Shown in pieces: positions 11,375 to 22,734 of a stretch of DNA of 64,000 nucleotides. The stretch's first letter is position 1, and every line of letters begins with the position of its first letter. The notes under the pieces are model-generated. The model did not search any database, was not told the origin of the DNA, and worked only from the letters and a program-made list of their open reading frames with translations. Origin of the DNA: Solanum dulcamara (lineage: Eukaryota; Streptophyta; Magnoliopsida; Solanales; Solanaceae); the NCBI RefSeq assembly GCF_947179165.1, contig NC_077240.1:74309501-74373500 (forward strand), read 5' to 3'. Position numbers and translations under genes: made by a program.

Positions 11375-13458
11375 TGTAATGACCCATTAGGTCGTTTTGA
11401 GAACTAGAACTTTTTATTTTATAAAAGACTCATTCCGTAAATTTTGAATGGGTATTTGGACTATTCGATAACTATGGTTATTTAGTTGAGGGGTAACTTT
11501 AGATAATTAAATTTTGTTGGTGGGCTTAAGTGTCAATTTATTTAATAACTTATACCACTTAGCCCGTATATTAGATAAGTTGATGAAATTTAGTATTGTT
11601 AATTCATAACTATTATACAAAATAAAATTACCGTAGAACGTGTTCGTGCAGCATCGACAATGAAGATACAACTTTTAGGTAAGCAAAATAATTTTCTAAC
11701 CTTAAATTCTCCATAACCAGTTAGATGCACATGTAATTGGTGGCATCCAAGAAGGTTATGTTAGTGGAAAAGAGAAGTAGTTAACAGTTGGCTAATTTGT
11801 GGTATCTAAGAGTATAAATATATTATCAATGTAGTGAGTAATTGTCATGGTAATGGAGGCTAATCCCTTGCCAATGATTGAATGGTAGTACATGTATAGA
11901 TGGGTTGACTTAGAGGCAAGAAATTGTGATATTGTTGTAGGGTTGTCGCCACTGATTTCCGTAACCAGTTGGCTTCAACTGTTAAAAATTTATTATTAGT
12001 ATTTTTTTTATTTTTTATCATTATAATTCAAGTTTCGGTAAAATTAGTGTACACAATTAAATAATAGGGTATTATATTATACGAATATAATTAAATTTAT
12101 GTTATTAGGGGAATTGAGGTTTCACCCTAGGCTTGAATTCTAGAGAATTGATTATAGAATTGGATAAGTTTTTGGGTCTAGGATAGACATATAATAATAT
12201 TATTGTCTAAGGATTGGGTTGTTTACGAATATTGTATACTTGATAGATTGAAAATATTTTGAGGCATTGAGGAAAGCAAAAGCATTAGAGAATTAGCTTG
12301 CTTGACTTCAATTATTCGGTTGAGGTAGGTTATGGTTTTTATTCTATATCATAGATAGACTCTTAATAGCAATTGATAGTCATTGAGTAATGTGTGAAGT
12401 TTACTATGCATTTAATTATTGTAGTTTGGATGGTTGGTATGTTGTTGTGATTGGTCTGAAATCCCAAGACCGTGAAATCCATAATCTTGAACTTACTCTA
12501 TCAAAAATGGTGCCTTGAATAAAGAAGGCATGATGAAATATTATTAATGAAGTGGAATATAATAATAAAAAATGATAAATTAATTATATTTGGATCGGGT
12601 GTCACGTTCTGACATGGTATATTTGGATCGGATGTCACATTCCAGCACGGTATATTTGGATCGAGTGTCACGATCCGGTATGATATATTTGGATCAGGTG
12701 TCACATTCCGACACGGTATATTTGGATCAGATGTCACATTCCAAAATAGTAATATTAAAGGAAAATAAATTAAAATGACATAATGCTACCCAATCTTCAA
12801 TAACTCATTTCCCAAAAGAGCGTGATATGGAGGTCTGAGTCCTCATGTGTGATCTTAATATTGTTGATTGGTTATGTAATTTTTCATTGTGTTGTCGCTT
12901 GATCTTGATCTTGTTGGTTGTCACCTATTAAGTGCTATTGTTGATTTTCCGCTATTACTTTATGCATATTGATTTTTATTTTGAGTCGGCCGATGATACC
13001 TACTCAATACATGTTGTCCCATACTAACCCCTACTTGTATTTTTTTCTTTGTTTTATTTTGTGGAGTGCAGTGAGTATTCCATCGACTTCGACTCGACCT
13101 CAGCTCTAGCCATTGTCCAGCACATCAGATTCCAGGGTGAGCTATTCCTTCTAGCTCGTGTTGGATTCTCTCGGGCATGGTATGATGTCCTTAGTTTTCG
13201 TACACATTAAGTTATTTATTTATTCTGGTGTTTGATATTTTCAAACGTAGTATTTTAGAATTAGATGTCCTTGAAGTGAGGACTTTCAGGTTTTGGGAAG
13301 ACGTATCTAATAGACTTTAGTGGTTTTATTGCCTCTTACTCTCATAAATTAAGCTTCCGCATTATTGTCATATTTATAAGTCGGGGTTTGTATCGTTGGT
13401 TCTCCCACCTAGGAGGTTAAGTGTGGGTGCCACTTATGGTATATTTTGGGTCATGACA
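11375..13458 (+). mobile_element. Solo LTR, Ty3/gypsy-type, 2084 bp
   Basis: Starts TGTAATGACCC and ends GGGTCATGACA, a near-perfect terminal inverted repeat. It is flanked by identical 5-bp duplications ttaaa (11370-11374 and 13459-13463). It has no gag, pol, PBS or polypurine tract, so it is one LTR left after LTR-LTR recombination. The LTR of the minus-strand gypsy element at 60385 begins the same way (TGTAATGACC), suggesting a related family. The inserted DNA lies within the intron of the Harbinger transposase. Strand follows the TG-to-CA convention and is not independently proven. Confidence 0.85.
12590..12740 (+). repeat. About 33-bp tandem repeats inside the solo LTR
   Basis: Five degenerate copies of tatatttggatcgg followed by tgtcacgttccgacacgg, period about 32-33 bp. 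They create spurious ORFs on both strands. Scattered related motifs (gatcgggtgtcacg on the minus strand) occur near 42240-42316 in the other gypsy LTR. Confidence 0.85.
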
Positions 13459-14279
13459 TTAAAGTAATTATATCATTGTTTACATTTTTAGGCAATTACT
13501 ATCTATGCGATGGAGGATATACAAATGGAAATGATTTTCTGTCTCCCTACCGAGGATATAGATACTGGCTAAAGAATTGGCATGGTGACAATCCACCACC
13601 TCGATATCGAGAAAAACTCTTTAATATGAAGCATGCTAGGATGCGCAATGTTATTGAAAGAGTATATAGTCTATTAAAAGGACGTTGGGGAATTCTTAGA
13701 AGTCCTTCGTGGTATTCAGTTAGGGTTCATAATAGAATTATTAGTGCATGTTGTTAGATACACAATTTCATTCGAAGAGAGATGGAAATTGACCCCTTAT
13801 ATGTGGAAATGGTATTCCACATGCAGAATCAACATGAACATGAAAATATTAACATAGTTGAAGCATTTGATGAGTGGACCACTTGGAGGGATGAACTAGC
13901 TCAGTCTATATGGAATGAAAGATCTAGAAATCAATCTTTATAATTTTAAACTATGTGGTTACTTTTGTTGTGCTCGTGCACTTTTGTTTTTGATTTTTCG
14001 TTCACTATAAAATGTAATAGCTTTAATTATTTTATGAAAATAAATGGGTTTTTTTGTATGTCTCACATTGTTGTTTGTAGAGACAAATAGTGAATCTCAA
14101 TGTATATCTATATAATTTTGAATATATATAAGTAGTGAATTTGTGTGTATGTGTCCCATTATTTTTTTTCCAGAACAATCTAGTTGTATTACAGTTTTCT
14201 TGGTTATAATTAAAATAGTTTACTAGTAAGTTGAAAGTTAGTATTAATTGTGATTTTATTTATAATATTACAGATTGAA

Positions 14280-15216
14280 ATGGCTTATCCCACGGCTGCA
14301 ACGTCTAACATGTTCAAAAAGAGGGCAAGAAAATCAACACCTTCATCTCGAAGGGTATGAACTCCAGAAGAGGAACTCACTCTTGTAGATAGATTAAAAG
14401 AATTGTGTGTTAATGGTTGGAGAAGAGATAATGGAACCTTTAGACATGGATATTTAATGGAATTGGAACACCACATGAATGCTCGTCATCCTAATTGTGG
14501 ATTGAATTCTCTATCTCATGTTGATTCTAAAATAAGATCATGGAAAAAAAGTTATGCAACCATATTGTTACTAAAGAGTCGAAGTGGTTTAGGATTCCAA
14601 TATAGTGATGGAAATATCTTAGTTGACAATCGAAAAGCTTGGGATGACATGATAAAAGTGATTTATATTTATTTCAAATCATTAGTGAATTGCTACTTAC
14701 TTGTATTTTCTCCTAGTGAATATGATTTCTGTCTTTGGAATATTGTAAGTTACTTCGTACTTGTTTCTTGTTTTCTTAGGTTGATCCAAATGCCAAGTCA
14801 ATAGAAAGAACTGAAGCTGAAGAAATTGCTACAGACACGTCTTTGGGATTTTCTGTTGTTGTTGTCAACGTAGATGTTGCTTAGGGCACAAGAGAAGACC
14901 AATCTGCCCAAGAGGAACCTAATGTATCAGCTGGAACAATACAAGTCCATTTACATCTCAAGATGAACCTAATATATCAACTGGAGCAACACGAAGTTCA
15001 TTCAAAACTCAAAATGATGAAACCCAACAATCTAAGAAACAAGGTAATAATTTTAAAGCATCATATTCTAAAGTCAATGAAAAAGGTAAAAGCAAAAAAA
15101 GAAAAACAACAACTGAGGATGAGACTGTTCTCAAAGGTTTAATAGAGGTGATGAAGCAATTTACTGAAAGTCATGATAAGAAGATGGCTGCTTTAATAAA
15201 CAAGCTAGGAGAGCGC
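14280..15216 (+). pseudogene. Harbinger Myb/SANT-like DNA-binding ORF, copy 1 (5' part)
   Basis: ATG 14280 (MAYPTAATSNMFKKRARK). A Myb/SANT-like domain follows: TPEEELTLVDRLKELCVNGWRRDNG then HHMNARHPNCGLN. In PIF/Harbinger elements this protein binds element ends and recruits the transposase. A TGA at 14357 replaces the Trp kept in copy 2 (RVWTPEEE). An intron at about 14661-14779 ends in tttcttag, before VDPNAKS. The second exon has lost an internal piece relative to copy 2 and gains a TAG near 14882. It is cut at 15216 by a gypsy LTR after LGERF and resumes at 22735. Confidence 0.75.
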
Positions 15217-17654
15217 TTTAACACCCCCCAAAATTTTTCCCTAAGATTCGGACCTTTTTTGTATTCGTGTAGGGTCGAACTCTACTATTGTGAAGTATAT
15301 GCATGAGTTAAGATGAGTCACTGAGAGATGGAAAAGTGTTAAAGGTGATGTGGGGTCACAAAGGACCCCTAGGACCAAGCTATGTCCAAAAGATTCGTCG
15401 TGGCTAAGTTTTAGGATGAGTTCGTATAAGGGGTCGACTTCTAATGACCCTATCTTTTGAAAGATGACAATCTGGGTAGCCCATGACCTGTTAAATTAAA
15501 GGTCGTCGAGTCTTTTTTCCAACGCCACCAAGAATATGATTTTTGGAGTTCGGAGTCAAAAGATATGACGATTCTAAGACGGACGGGTACTGCAGGAATT
15601 TCAGGCCTGGGTTGTAATTGCAGGAAATCTGGGCTTGGCGCCGCAGTGGTGCGACGCACCACTATCGCGCCACAAAACAGCCTCAGTAGTTTGGCCCCTG
15701 GCATGGCGTGCCACTACGAGGTGTGCAGGGTTTTCAAGCCTATTTTTCCAGAACCCGGAAAACTTGAGCTTGGCGCTGTAAGGGCGCGATGCGCCACTAT
15801 CGCGCTAGGAATAAGCCTCAGTAGTTTGGTCCTTGGCGCGACGCTCCACTAAAAAATGTGCAGGTTTTTAGTCTATTCGACTTGGCGCCGCAGTGGTGCA
15901 ATGCGCCACTATCACGTCAAGAGTATTTTTGGCCTATTTTCCAGATTTTAGAGAAAGGGCAATTTGGGTATTTCCCCAAATTATATATACACAGCCTTGG
16001 GATGTTTTTGGACCATATTTTCAGGCTCTCTCTCTCTCTCTAAAAGCCTTAGAAAATTTCTCTCTCTTCTTCTTCTTCTCCAAATCCTTCTCCAACAAGA
16101 AGTGCCTCCAAGAGCTTCAAGATTCAAGCTTTCCATTGAAGACCCAACATCAAGGTTTTCTTCAAGTCTTCACTAAGGTATGTAAGGCTACTCAAAACAT
16201 GGGTTGAGTCCACCCATGTTCCCTATACTTTCTTTGAGGTTAAAGGTTCATAAGAATGGAGTTCGTGGTAGGTTTATGTTCAAATGAGTCTTGTCACTTA
16301 TTTAATTAATGTCTATTATGTTGATGTTGTTAAGCTAAGAAATTCCTAAAATCTTCTTGTTAGCATGAGTCGATGGAGATGGGTTGTTAAACATGTTTTA
16401 TTAATTTTCTTGACTATGTGGATTATAACAAAAATGCTAATTTTCTTAAATATGTTGTTTATCTTGAATTGTTGAATTAAAACCTTGGAGTTGTGATGAG
16501 TCCCAAAAGATTTGTTAAACGAATAGAGGAACGATTGGATAGATTTGTATGTTGTTATAAATGCATGCTTAATCTACTTTTGAAAGATATGATTGAGATT
16601 GATCGGATAGTATGATTGGAAGAGGTTTGATTGTGATAGAGTTGATGAGTTGACAAGGTTGTAAATGAGACTTGTCGATATGATTGGATCGAGTTGATTG
16701 GATGCAGTTTTATGAGCATTGAGTCTTGGAAGGAGTATCAAGCACCGAATTGGGCAAGAGTATAGTCCATACTCGAACCCAATAACTACGTCGCCAAAGT
16801 AGGAGGGGATTAAACCGTTAAATTCGGATGCTTCCCTAAAATTATTGTCTTGACATTATAGGACTTGGTTGGATTGGATCCATGATTGGTTGATTCGTTC
16901 ATACCCTGGCAAAGTATGAACAGACGCGGCAACAACGTCGGTTTGTTGTGCTGTCATTGGCTCATAAGTGATGGTTGTCGGATAAGAGAAACTTCCACAT
17001 AGGTCTTGGTAGTACTCTGAGTCGGATTGAGTTAATTTGTATATGATTTGGTCCTATCTAAACTATATTTTTGCTTAGACTTAGGACGCTTATTGAGTTG
17101 TATTTCTTTCTGAGTTGAGATTCCCGAATTAATTTGGTTCCTTCTGATGTTGTTTCATTTGGCCATTTTACATACTCGTACATTCTATGTACTAACGCTA
17201 TTTGGCCTATATCGTTTCATGATATAGATACAGGTACTAAAGATCATCAACCGGCGCACCGTTGAAGATCTACACACCTCTAGCTACTTGGTGAGCCCTT
17301 CTAGTTTCCGAAGGATGCCAGACTTTCTTTATCATTTTGTTTGCTTTCTTTATTCTTGCTTATTGGTAGCCATGGGCTTTTCATTGGCACCTCCTAGATT
17401 GTGATAGAGGCTTCATAGACCACAGTGTGGGAAGGTTGGAATATTATATTGAATATCTTTTATTATACTTGTTTTGATGAGTTGATAGTGTTTGGCCTTC
17501 GGCCCTTATAATATGAATAGTGTGCTTACAATTGAGTCCTCCACTAAGTAAATGTGATTGAATGAAAGTGTGACTGGACCAGGTGGTTCGCTTAAAGGCC
17601 AGAAATGGCTTTCGAGTGTCGGTCGCACCTAGGGTACCCTCCCGAGGCGTGACA
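15217..17654 (+). repeat. Gypsy LTR, 2438 bp (5' end of tandem array)
   Basis: Begins TTTAACACCCCCCAAAA, where the intact family member begins TGTAACACCCCTCAAAA, and ends CGAGGCGTGACA. It contains three GC-rich ggcgc...gcgcgatgcgcc modules near 15637, 15771 and 15885, a TATA-like ttatatatac near 15981, then a CT-rich tract at 16025-16080. It is more diverged than the 42317 and 56892 LTRs are from each other. Confidence 0.85.
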
Positions 17655-17870
17655 AACATAATATCAGAGCATATAGTTCAAGAGTCTTAGGGAGTCTATG
17701 GAGCCGCGCCTAGTAGAGTCTTGCTTATGGGTGTGTTATGCACCACACTTATAATCAGGAGGCTATAAGACATTAAGAATTGTTTCACTTCTTTCATACT
17801 CTGAATTCGTGCGATAGAGTTAAACTCTATAAACTTCCTTTCTAATTCATGCATTTATACGTTATAGATA

Positions 17871-19100
17871 ATGCCTCCTAAACGTACTGCTAGCCAGAGG
17901 AATGCTGATAACGTAGGGATGCCACAGTCAGAGGTACGCCCATCGAGGGCTAGAGGCTGACCGACAAGGTATGCGGTGGCACCTTAAATGCCTACTACTC
18001 CACCTGCACCAACTTCGGAAGCAGACTTTAGAGGAGCGATTTCCATGCTCACTCAATTAGTGGTTGCCCGAAATGGTACCTAGAGTTCGCCAACTCTTAG
18101 CTCTAGTTTCCAAGAGCCGTTTGCTGCCACAAGAATTAGAGACTTTCTGAGAATGAATCCGCCAGCATTCACGGGTTTTAAGATTGATGAAGACCCCCAG
18201 AATTTTATTAATGAGATGTGGAAAATCCTAAAAGCTACGCATGCTACGGATATTGAGGGGGTTGAGTTGGTGTCTAACCAGCTCAAGGATGTGGCAAACA
18301 TCTGGTATAACCAATGGGAACAAGGTAGAGGTGAGGATGCCAAAACTGCTATGTGGGATGAATTTGAGGGAGCCTTTCTTGACCACTTCTTTCCAAGAGA
18401 ATTGAGGGAAACGAAGGTGGAAGAGTTTGTGAATCTGAAATAAGAAATTATGACTGTTAAGGAGTATAGTCTAAAATTCTTCCAGCTGTCCAGGTATGCT
18501 CCAGAGATGATCCTAGATATGAGGTCGAAGATGAGGAAATTTATCTCCGGCTTGGGAAGACATATGAAGAAGGAGTGCAAGGCAGCATTGTTGATCTCTG
18601 ACATGGATGTTTCCAGATTGATGGTGTATGCTCAACAGGTGGAGGATGAGAAGAGGAAAGACAGAGAGGAGCATCTGAGCAAGAAGGCAAAATCAGCGGG
18701 GCATGAGAATGAACAGAGACAGAATAAGGGCAACAGGTCCTTCTTCCAGAAGAGGCCTTCCAACTATGCCTTATCTACTGCCAGTACACCTATGCCGTAG
18801 AACAGGTATGATCGGCAGGGACAGAGTCGCCAAAATTTCAGACCCCAGGGTTCTCAATCCCAGGCTAGCATGGGTCGAGGTTTGCAAAGGAAGCCACCAT
18901 GCGTTAAGAGTGGTAAGCTCTACTTGGGAGAGTGGAGAGCGAGAAGGGTTGGTTGTTATAAATGCGGCTAAATAGACCATTTTCAGAAGGAGTGTCCAGC
19001 ATGGAAGAACAGAGCCCACTATTCTACCACCGCACCACCAGCTAGAGGTAATCAGAGGGGCACTACTTTAAGTATAAGCAGAGGTACAAACCGTCTATAT
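17871..19100 (+). pseudogene. Gypsy gag remnant, unit 1
   Basis: ATG 17871 (MPPKRTASQRNADN). The Retrotrans_gag core is recognisable: FLRMNPPAFTG, ELVSNQLKDVANIWYNQWEQ, EGAFLDHFFPRELRE, VKEYSLKFFQLSRYAPEM. The zinc-knuckle region GCYKCG precedes DHFQKECP. Stops include TGA at 17958, TAA after VNLK at 18441-18443 and TAG after TPMP at 18798-18800. The zinc-knuckle segment is broken by a TAA. PBS upstream is degenerate (taatatcagagc, 17659-17670). No protease or polymerase follows; gag runs straight into an LTR 3' end at 19101. Confidence 0.85.
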
Positions 19101-19386
19101 GCCATGGGCTTGTCATTGGCATCTCCTAGATTGTGATAGAGGCTTCATAGACCAGAGTGTGGGAAGGTTGGACTATTATATTGAATAGCTTTTATTATAC
19201 TTGTTTTTATGAGTTGATAGTGTTTGGCCTTCGGCCCTTATAATATAAATAGTGTGCTTGCGATTGAGTCCTCCACTGAGTGAATGTGATTTAATAAAAG
19301 TGTGACTGGACAAGGTGGTTCTCTTGAAGGCCAGAAATGGCTTTCGAGTGCCGGTCGCATCTAGGGTACCCTCCTAGGGCATGACA
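19101..19386 (+). repeat. LTR 3'-end fragment closing unit 1
   Basis: 286 bp matching the last part of the LTR at 15217-17654, from GCCATGGG (17369 in that LTR) to the terminal TGACA. The gag-LTR junction falls in the 8-bp shared word GCCATGGG. It is followed directly by a perfect PBS TGGTATCAGAGC at 19391-19402. Confidence 0.85.
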
Positions 19387-19602
19387 AACATGGTATCAGA
19401 GCACAGAGTTTAAGAGTCCGAGGGAGTCTATGGAGCCGCATCTAGTAGAGTCTTGCTTATGGGTGTGTTGTGCACCACACTTATAATTAGGAGGCTATAA
19501 GACATTAAGAATTGTTTCACTTCTTTCATACTCTGAATTCGTGCGATAGAGTTAAACTCTATAAACTTTCTTTCTAATTCATGCATTTATACATTACAGA
19601 TA

Positions 19603-20832
19603 ATGCCTCATAAACTTACTGCTAGCTAGAGGAATGCTGATAACGCAGGGATGCCACAGTCAGAGGTACGCCCATCGAGGGCTAGAGGCCGACCGGCGAG
19701 GTATGCGGAAGCACCTCAAATGCCTACTACTCCACCTGCACCAACTTCGGAAGCAGACTTTAGAGGAGCGATTGCCATGCTCACTCAATTAGTGGCTGCC
19801 CGAAATGGTACCCAGAGTTCGCTAACTCTTAGCTCTAGTTCCCAAGAGTCGTCTGCTGCCACCAGAATTAGAGACTTTCTGAGAATGAATCCGCCAGCAT
19901 TTACGGGTTCTAAGGTTGATGAAGACCCCTAGAATTTTATTGATGAGATATGAAAAATCCTAAAAGCTATGCATGCTACAGAGATTGAGGGGGTTGAGTT
20001 GGTGTCTTACCAGCTCAAGAGTGTGGCAAACATCTGGTATAAGCAATGGGAACATGATAAAGGTGAGGATGCCGAACCTGCTATGTGGGATGAATTTGAG
20101 GGAGCCTTTCTTGACCACTTCTTTTCCAGAGAATTGAGGGAAGCGAAGGTGGAAGAGTTTGTGAATCTGAAATAAGAAATTATGACTGTTAAGGAGTATA
20201 GTCTAAAATTCTTCCAGCTGTCCAGGTATGCTCCAGAGATGATCCTAGATATGAGGTCGAAGATGAGGAAATTTATCTTCGGCTTGGGAAGACATCTAAA
20301 GAAGGAGTGCAAGGCAGCATTGTTGATCTCTGACATGGATGTTTCCATATTGATGGTGTATGCTCAACAGGTGGAGGATGAGAAGAGGAAAGACAGAGAG
20401 GAGCATCTGAGCAAGAAGGCAAAATCAGCGGAGCATGAAAATGAACAGAGACAGAATAAGGGCAACAGGTCCTTCTTCCAGAAGAGGCCTTCCAACTATG
20501 CCTCATCTACCGCCAGTACACCTATGCCGTAGAACAGGTATGATCGGCAGGGATAGAGTCGCCAGAATTTCAGACCCCAGGGTTCTCAATCCCAGGCTAG
20601 CATGGGTCGAGGTTCGCATGGGAAGCCACCATGCGTCAAGTGTGGTAAGCTCCACTTGGGGGAGTACAGAGCGGGAAGGGTTGGTTGTTATAAATGCAGC
20701 CAAATAGACCATTTTCAGAAAGAGTGTCCAGCATGGAGGAATAGAGCCCACTATTCTACCACCGCACCACCAGCTAGAGGTAATCAGAGGGGCACTACTT
20801 TAAGTATAAGCAGAGGTACAAACCGTCTATAT
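19603..20832 (+). pseudogene. Gypsy gag remnant, unit 2
   Basis: Lies exactly 1732 bp downstream of unit 1 and is nearly identical. It keeps CGA where units 1 and 3 have TGA (position matching 17958). It has private TAG 19930-19932 and TGA 19951-19953, the latter shared with unit 3 only. The TAA after VNLK (20173-20175) and TAG after TPMP (20530-20532) are shared by all units. The zinc knuckle reads GCYKCSQIDHFQKECP, with C to S nowhere among its CCHC positions. Confidence 0.85.
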
Positions 20833-21118
20833 GCCATGGGCTTGTCATTGGCATCTCCTAGATTGTGATAGAGGCTTCATAGACCAGAGTGTGGGAAGGT
20901 TGGACTATTATATTGAATAGCTTTTATTATACTTGTTTTTATGAGTTGATAGTGTTTGGCCTTCGGCCCTTATAATATAAATAGTGTGCTTGCGATTGAG
21001 TCCTCCACTGAGTGAATGTGATTTAATAAAAGTGTGACTGGACAAGGTGGTTCTCTTGAAGGCCAGAAATGGCTTTCGAGTGCCGGTCGCATCTAGGGTA
21101 CCCTCCTAGGGCATGACA
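20833..21118 (+). repeat. LTR 3'-end fragment closing unit 2
   Basis: Same 286-bp LTR end and same GCCATGGG junction as unit 1, at exactly +1732. It leads into the PBS of unit 3 at 21123-21134. Confidence 0.85.
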
Positions 21119-21334
21119 AACATGGTATCAGAGCACAGAGTTTAAGAGTCCGAGGGAGTCTATGGAGACGCATCTAGTAGAGTCTTGCTTATGGGTGTGT
21201 TGTGCACCACACTTATAATTAGGAGGCTATAAGACATTAAGAATTGTTTCACTTCTTTCATACTCTGAATTCGTGCGATAGAGTTAAACTCTATAAACTT
21301 TCTTTCTAATTCATGCATTTATACATTACAGATA

Positions 21335-22504
21335 ATGCCTCCTAAACTTACTGCTAGCTAGAGGAATACTGATAACGCAGAGATGCCACAGTCAGAGGTA
21401 CACCCATCGAGGGCTAGAGGCTGACCGGCGAGGTATGTGGAGGCACCTCAAATGCCTACTACTCCACCTGCACCAACTTCGGAAGCAGACTTTAGAGGAG
21501 CGATTGCCATGCTCACTCAATTAGTGGCTGCCCGAAATGGTACCCAGAGTTCGCTAACTCTTAGCTCTAGTTTCCAAGAGTCGTCTACTGCCACCAGAAT
21601 TAGAGACTTTCTGAGAATGAATCCGCCAACATTTACGGGTTCTAAGGTTGATGAAGACCCCCAGAATTTTATTGATGAGATATGAAAAATCCTAAAAGCT
21701 ATGCATGCTACGGAGATTGAGGGGGTTGAGTTGGTGTCTTACCAGCTCAAGGGTGTGGCAAACATCTGGTATAACCAATGGGAACATGATAAAGGTGAGG
21801 ATGCCGAACCTGCTATGTGGGATGAATTTGAAGGAGCCTTTCTTGACCACTTCTTTTCCAAAGAATTGAGGGAAGCGAAAGTGGAAAAGTTTGTGAATCT
21901 GAAATAAGAAATTATGACTGTTAAGGAGTATAGTCTAAAATTCTTCCAGCTGTCCAGGTATGCTCCAGAGATGATCCTAGATATGAGGTCGAAGATGAGG
22001 AAATTTATCTCCGGCTTGGGAAGACATGTGAAGAAGGAGTGCAAGGCAGCATTGTTGATCTCTGACATGGATGTTTCCATATTGATGGTGTATGCTCAAC
22101 AGGTGGAGGATGAGAAGAAGAAAGACAGAGAGGAGCATCTGAGCAAGAAGGCAAAATCAGCGGGGCATGAGAATGAACAGAGACAGAATAAGGGCAACTG
22201 GTCCTTCTTCCAGAAGAAGCCTTCCAACTATGCCTCATCTACCGCCAGTGCACCTATGCCGTAGAACAGGTATGATCGGCAGGGACAGAGTCGCCAAAAT
22301 TTTAGACCCCAGGGTTCTCAATCCCAGGCTAGCATGGGTCGAGGTTTGCAAAGGAAGCCACCATGCATCAAGTGTGGTAAGCTCCACTTGGGAGAGTGCA
22401 GAGCAGGAAGGGCTGGTTGTTATAAATGTGGCCAAATAGACCATTTTCAGAAAGAGTGTCCAGCATGGGGGAACAGATCCCACTATTCTACCACCACACC
22501 ACCA
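21335..22504 (+). pseudogene. Gypsy gag remnant, unit 3
   Basis: Third gag copy at +1732. Shares TAA (21905-21907) and TAG (22262-22264) with units 1 and 2, and TGA (21683-21685) with unit 2. The CCHC knuckle GCYKCGQIDHFQKECP is intact here. Unlike the other units, gag ends earlier, after TTPP, and joins the LTR at a different point (accaccag/tgtggg), so this unit is 1616 bp. Confidence 0.85.
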
Positions 22505-22734
22505 GTGTGGGAAGGTTGGACTATTATATTGAATAGCTTTTATTATACTTATTTTGATAAGTTGATAGCGTTTGGCCTTCGGCTCTTATAATATGAATAG
22601 TGTGCTTACGATTGAGTCCTCCACTGAGTGAATGTGATTGAATGAAAGTGTGACTGGACCAGGTGGTTCTCTTGAAGGCCAGAAATGGCTTTCGAGTGCC
22701 GGTCGCATCTAGGGTACCCTTCTGGGGCGTGACA
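22505..22734 (+). repeat. LTR 3'-end fragment closing unit 3 and the array
   Basis: 230 bp from gtgtgggaaggttgg to the terminal GCGTGACA. It starts later in the LTR than the fragments of units 1 and 2. Harbinger Myb coding sequence resumes at 22735. Confidence 0.8.

Larger units (their letters stand above)
10444..13942 (+). pseudogene. PIF/Harbinger DDE transposase pseudogene
   Basis: The ATG at 10444 opens MDPQRLCDVECF. The HARBI1-type N-terminal helical region follows (RMDRNAFHILASLAKN then SITEKLAIFLNILAHHEKNR). The catalytic core shows GAFDGTYI (first D), CDGGYTNG (second D) and RNVIERVYSLLKGRWG (E), so all three acidic residues remain. The DDE region is split by a GT-AG intron (donor after VPQ near 11311; acceptor tttttag near 13490) that restores VPQGNYYLCDGGY. 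A 2.08-kb solo LTR occupies nearly all of it. In-frame stops occur near 10565, at 10846, near 10890 and at 13756 (after SACC), so no full protein is made. The last stop is at about 13940. Confidence 0.8.
15217..22734 (+). mobile_element. Tandem gag-only gypsy array: one LTR plus three gag/LTR-end units
   Basis: Layout: full LTR (15217-17654), unit 1 (17655-19386, 1732 bp), unit 2 (19387-21118, 1732 bp), unit 3 (21119-22734, 1616 bp). Each unit is PBS, leader, gag remnant, then only the last 230-286 bp of the LTR; pol is absent throughout. The family is that of the gypsy element at 42317-59359, sharing LTR start, LTR end and gag sequence. The array interrupts the Harbinger Myb exon: coding similarity stops at 15216 and resumes at 22735. 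No clear target duplication is seen (agcgc versus agtat). Confidence 0.85.

Noticed and set aside
12501..12778. ORFs with repeated DPNIPCRNVT-like words
   Set aside because: A consequence of the about 33-bp tandem repeat in a solo LTR.
18080..18604. 174-codon minus-strand ORF opposite gag unit 1 (and equivalents at 20007-20348, 21739-22080, 52444-52746)
   Set aside because: Antisense shadow of the conserved gag core; repeats with each gag copy and has no motif of its own.
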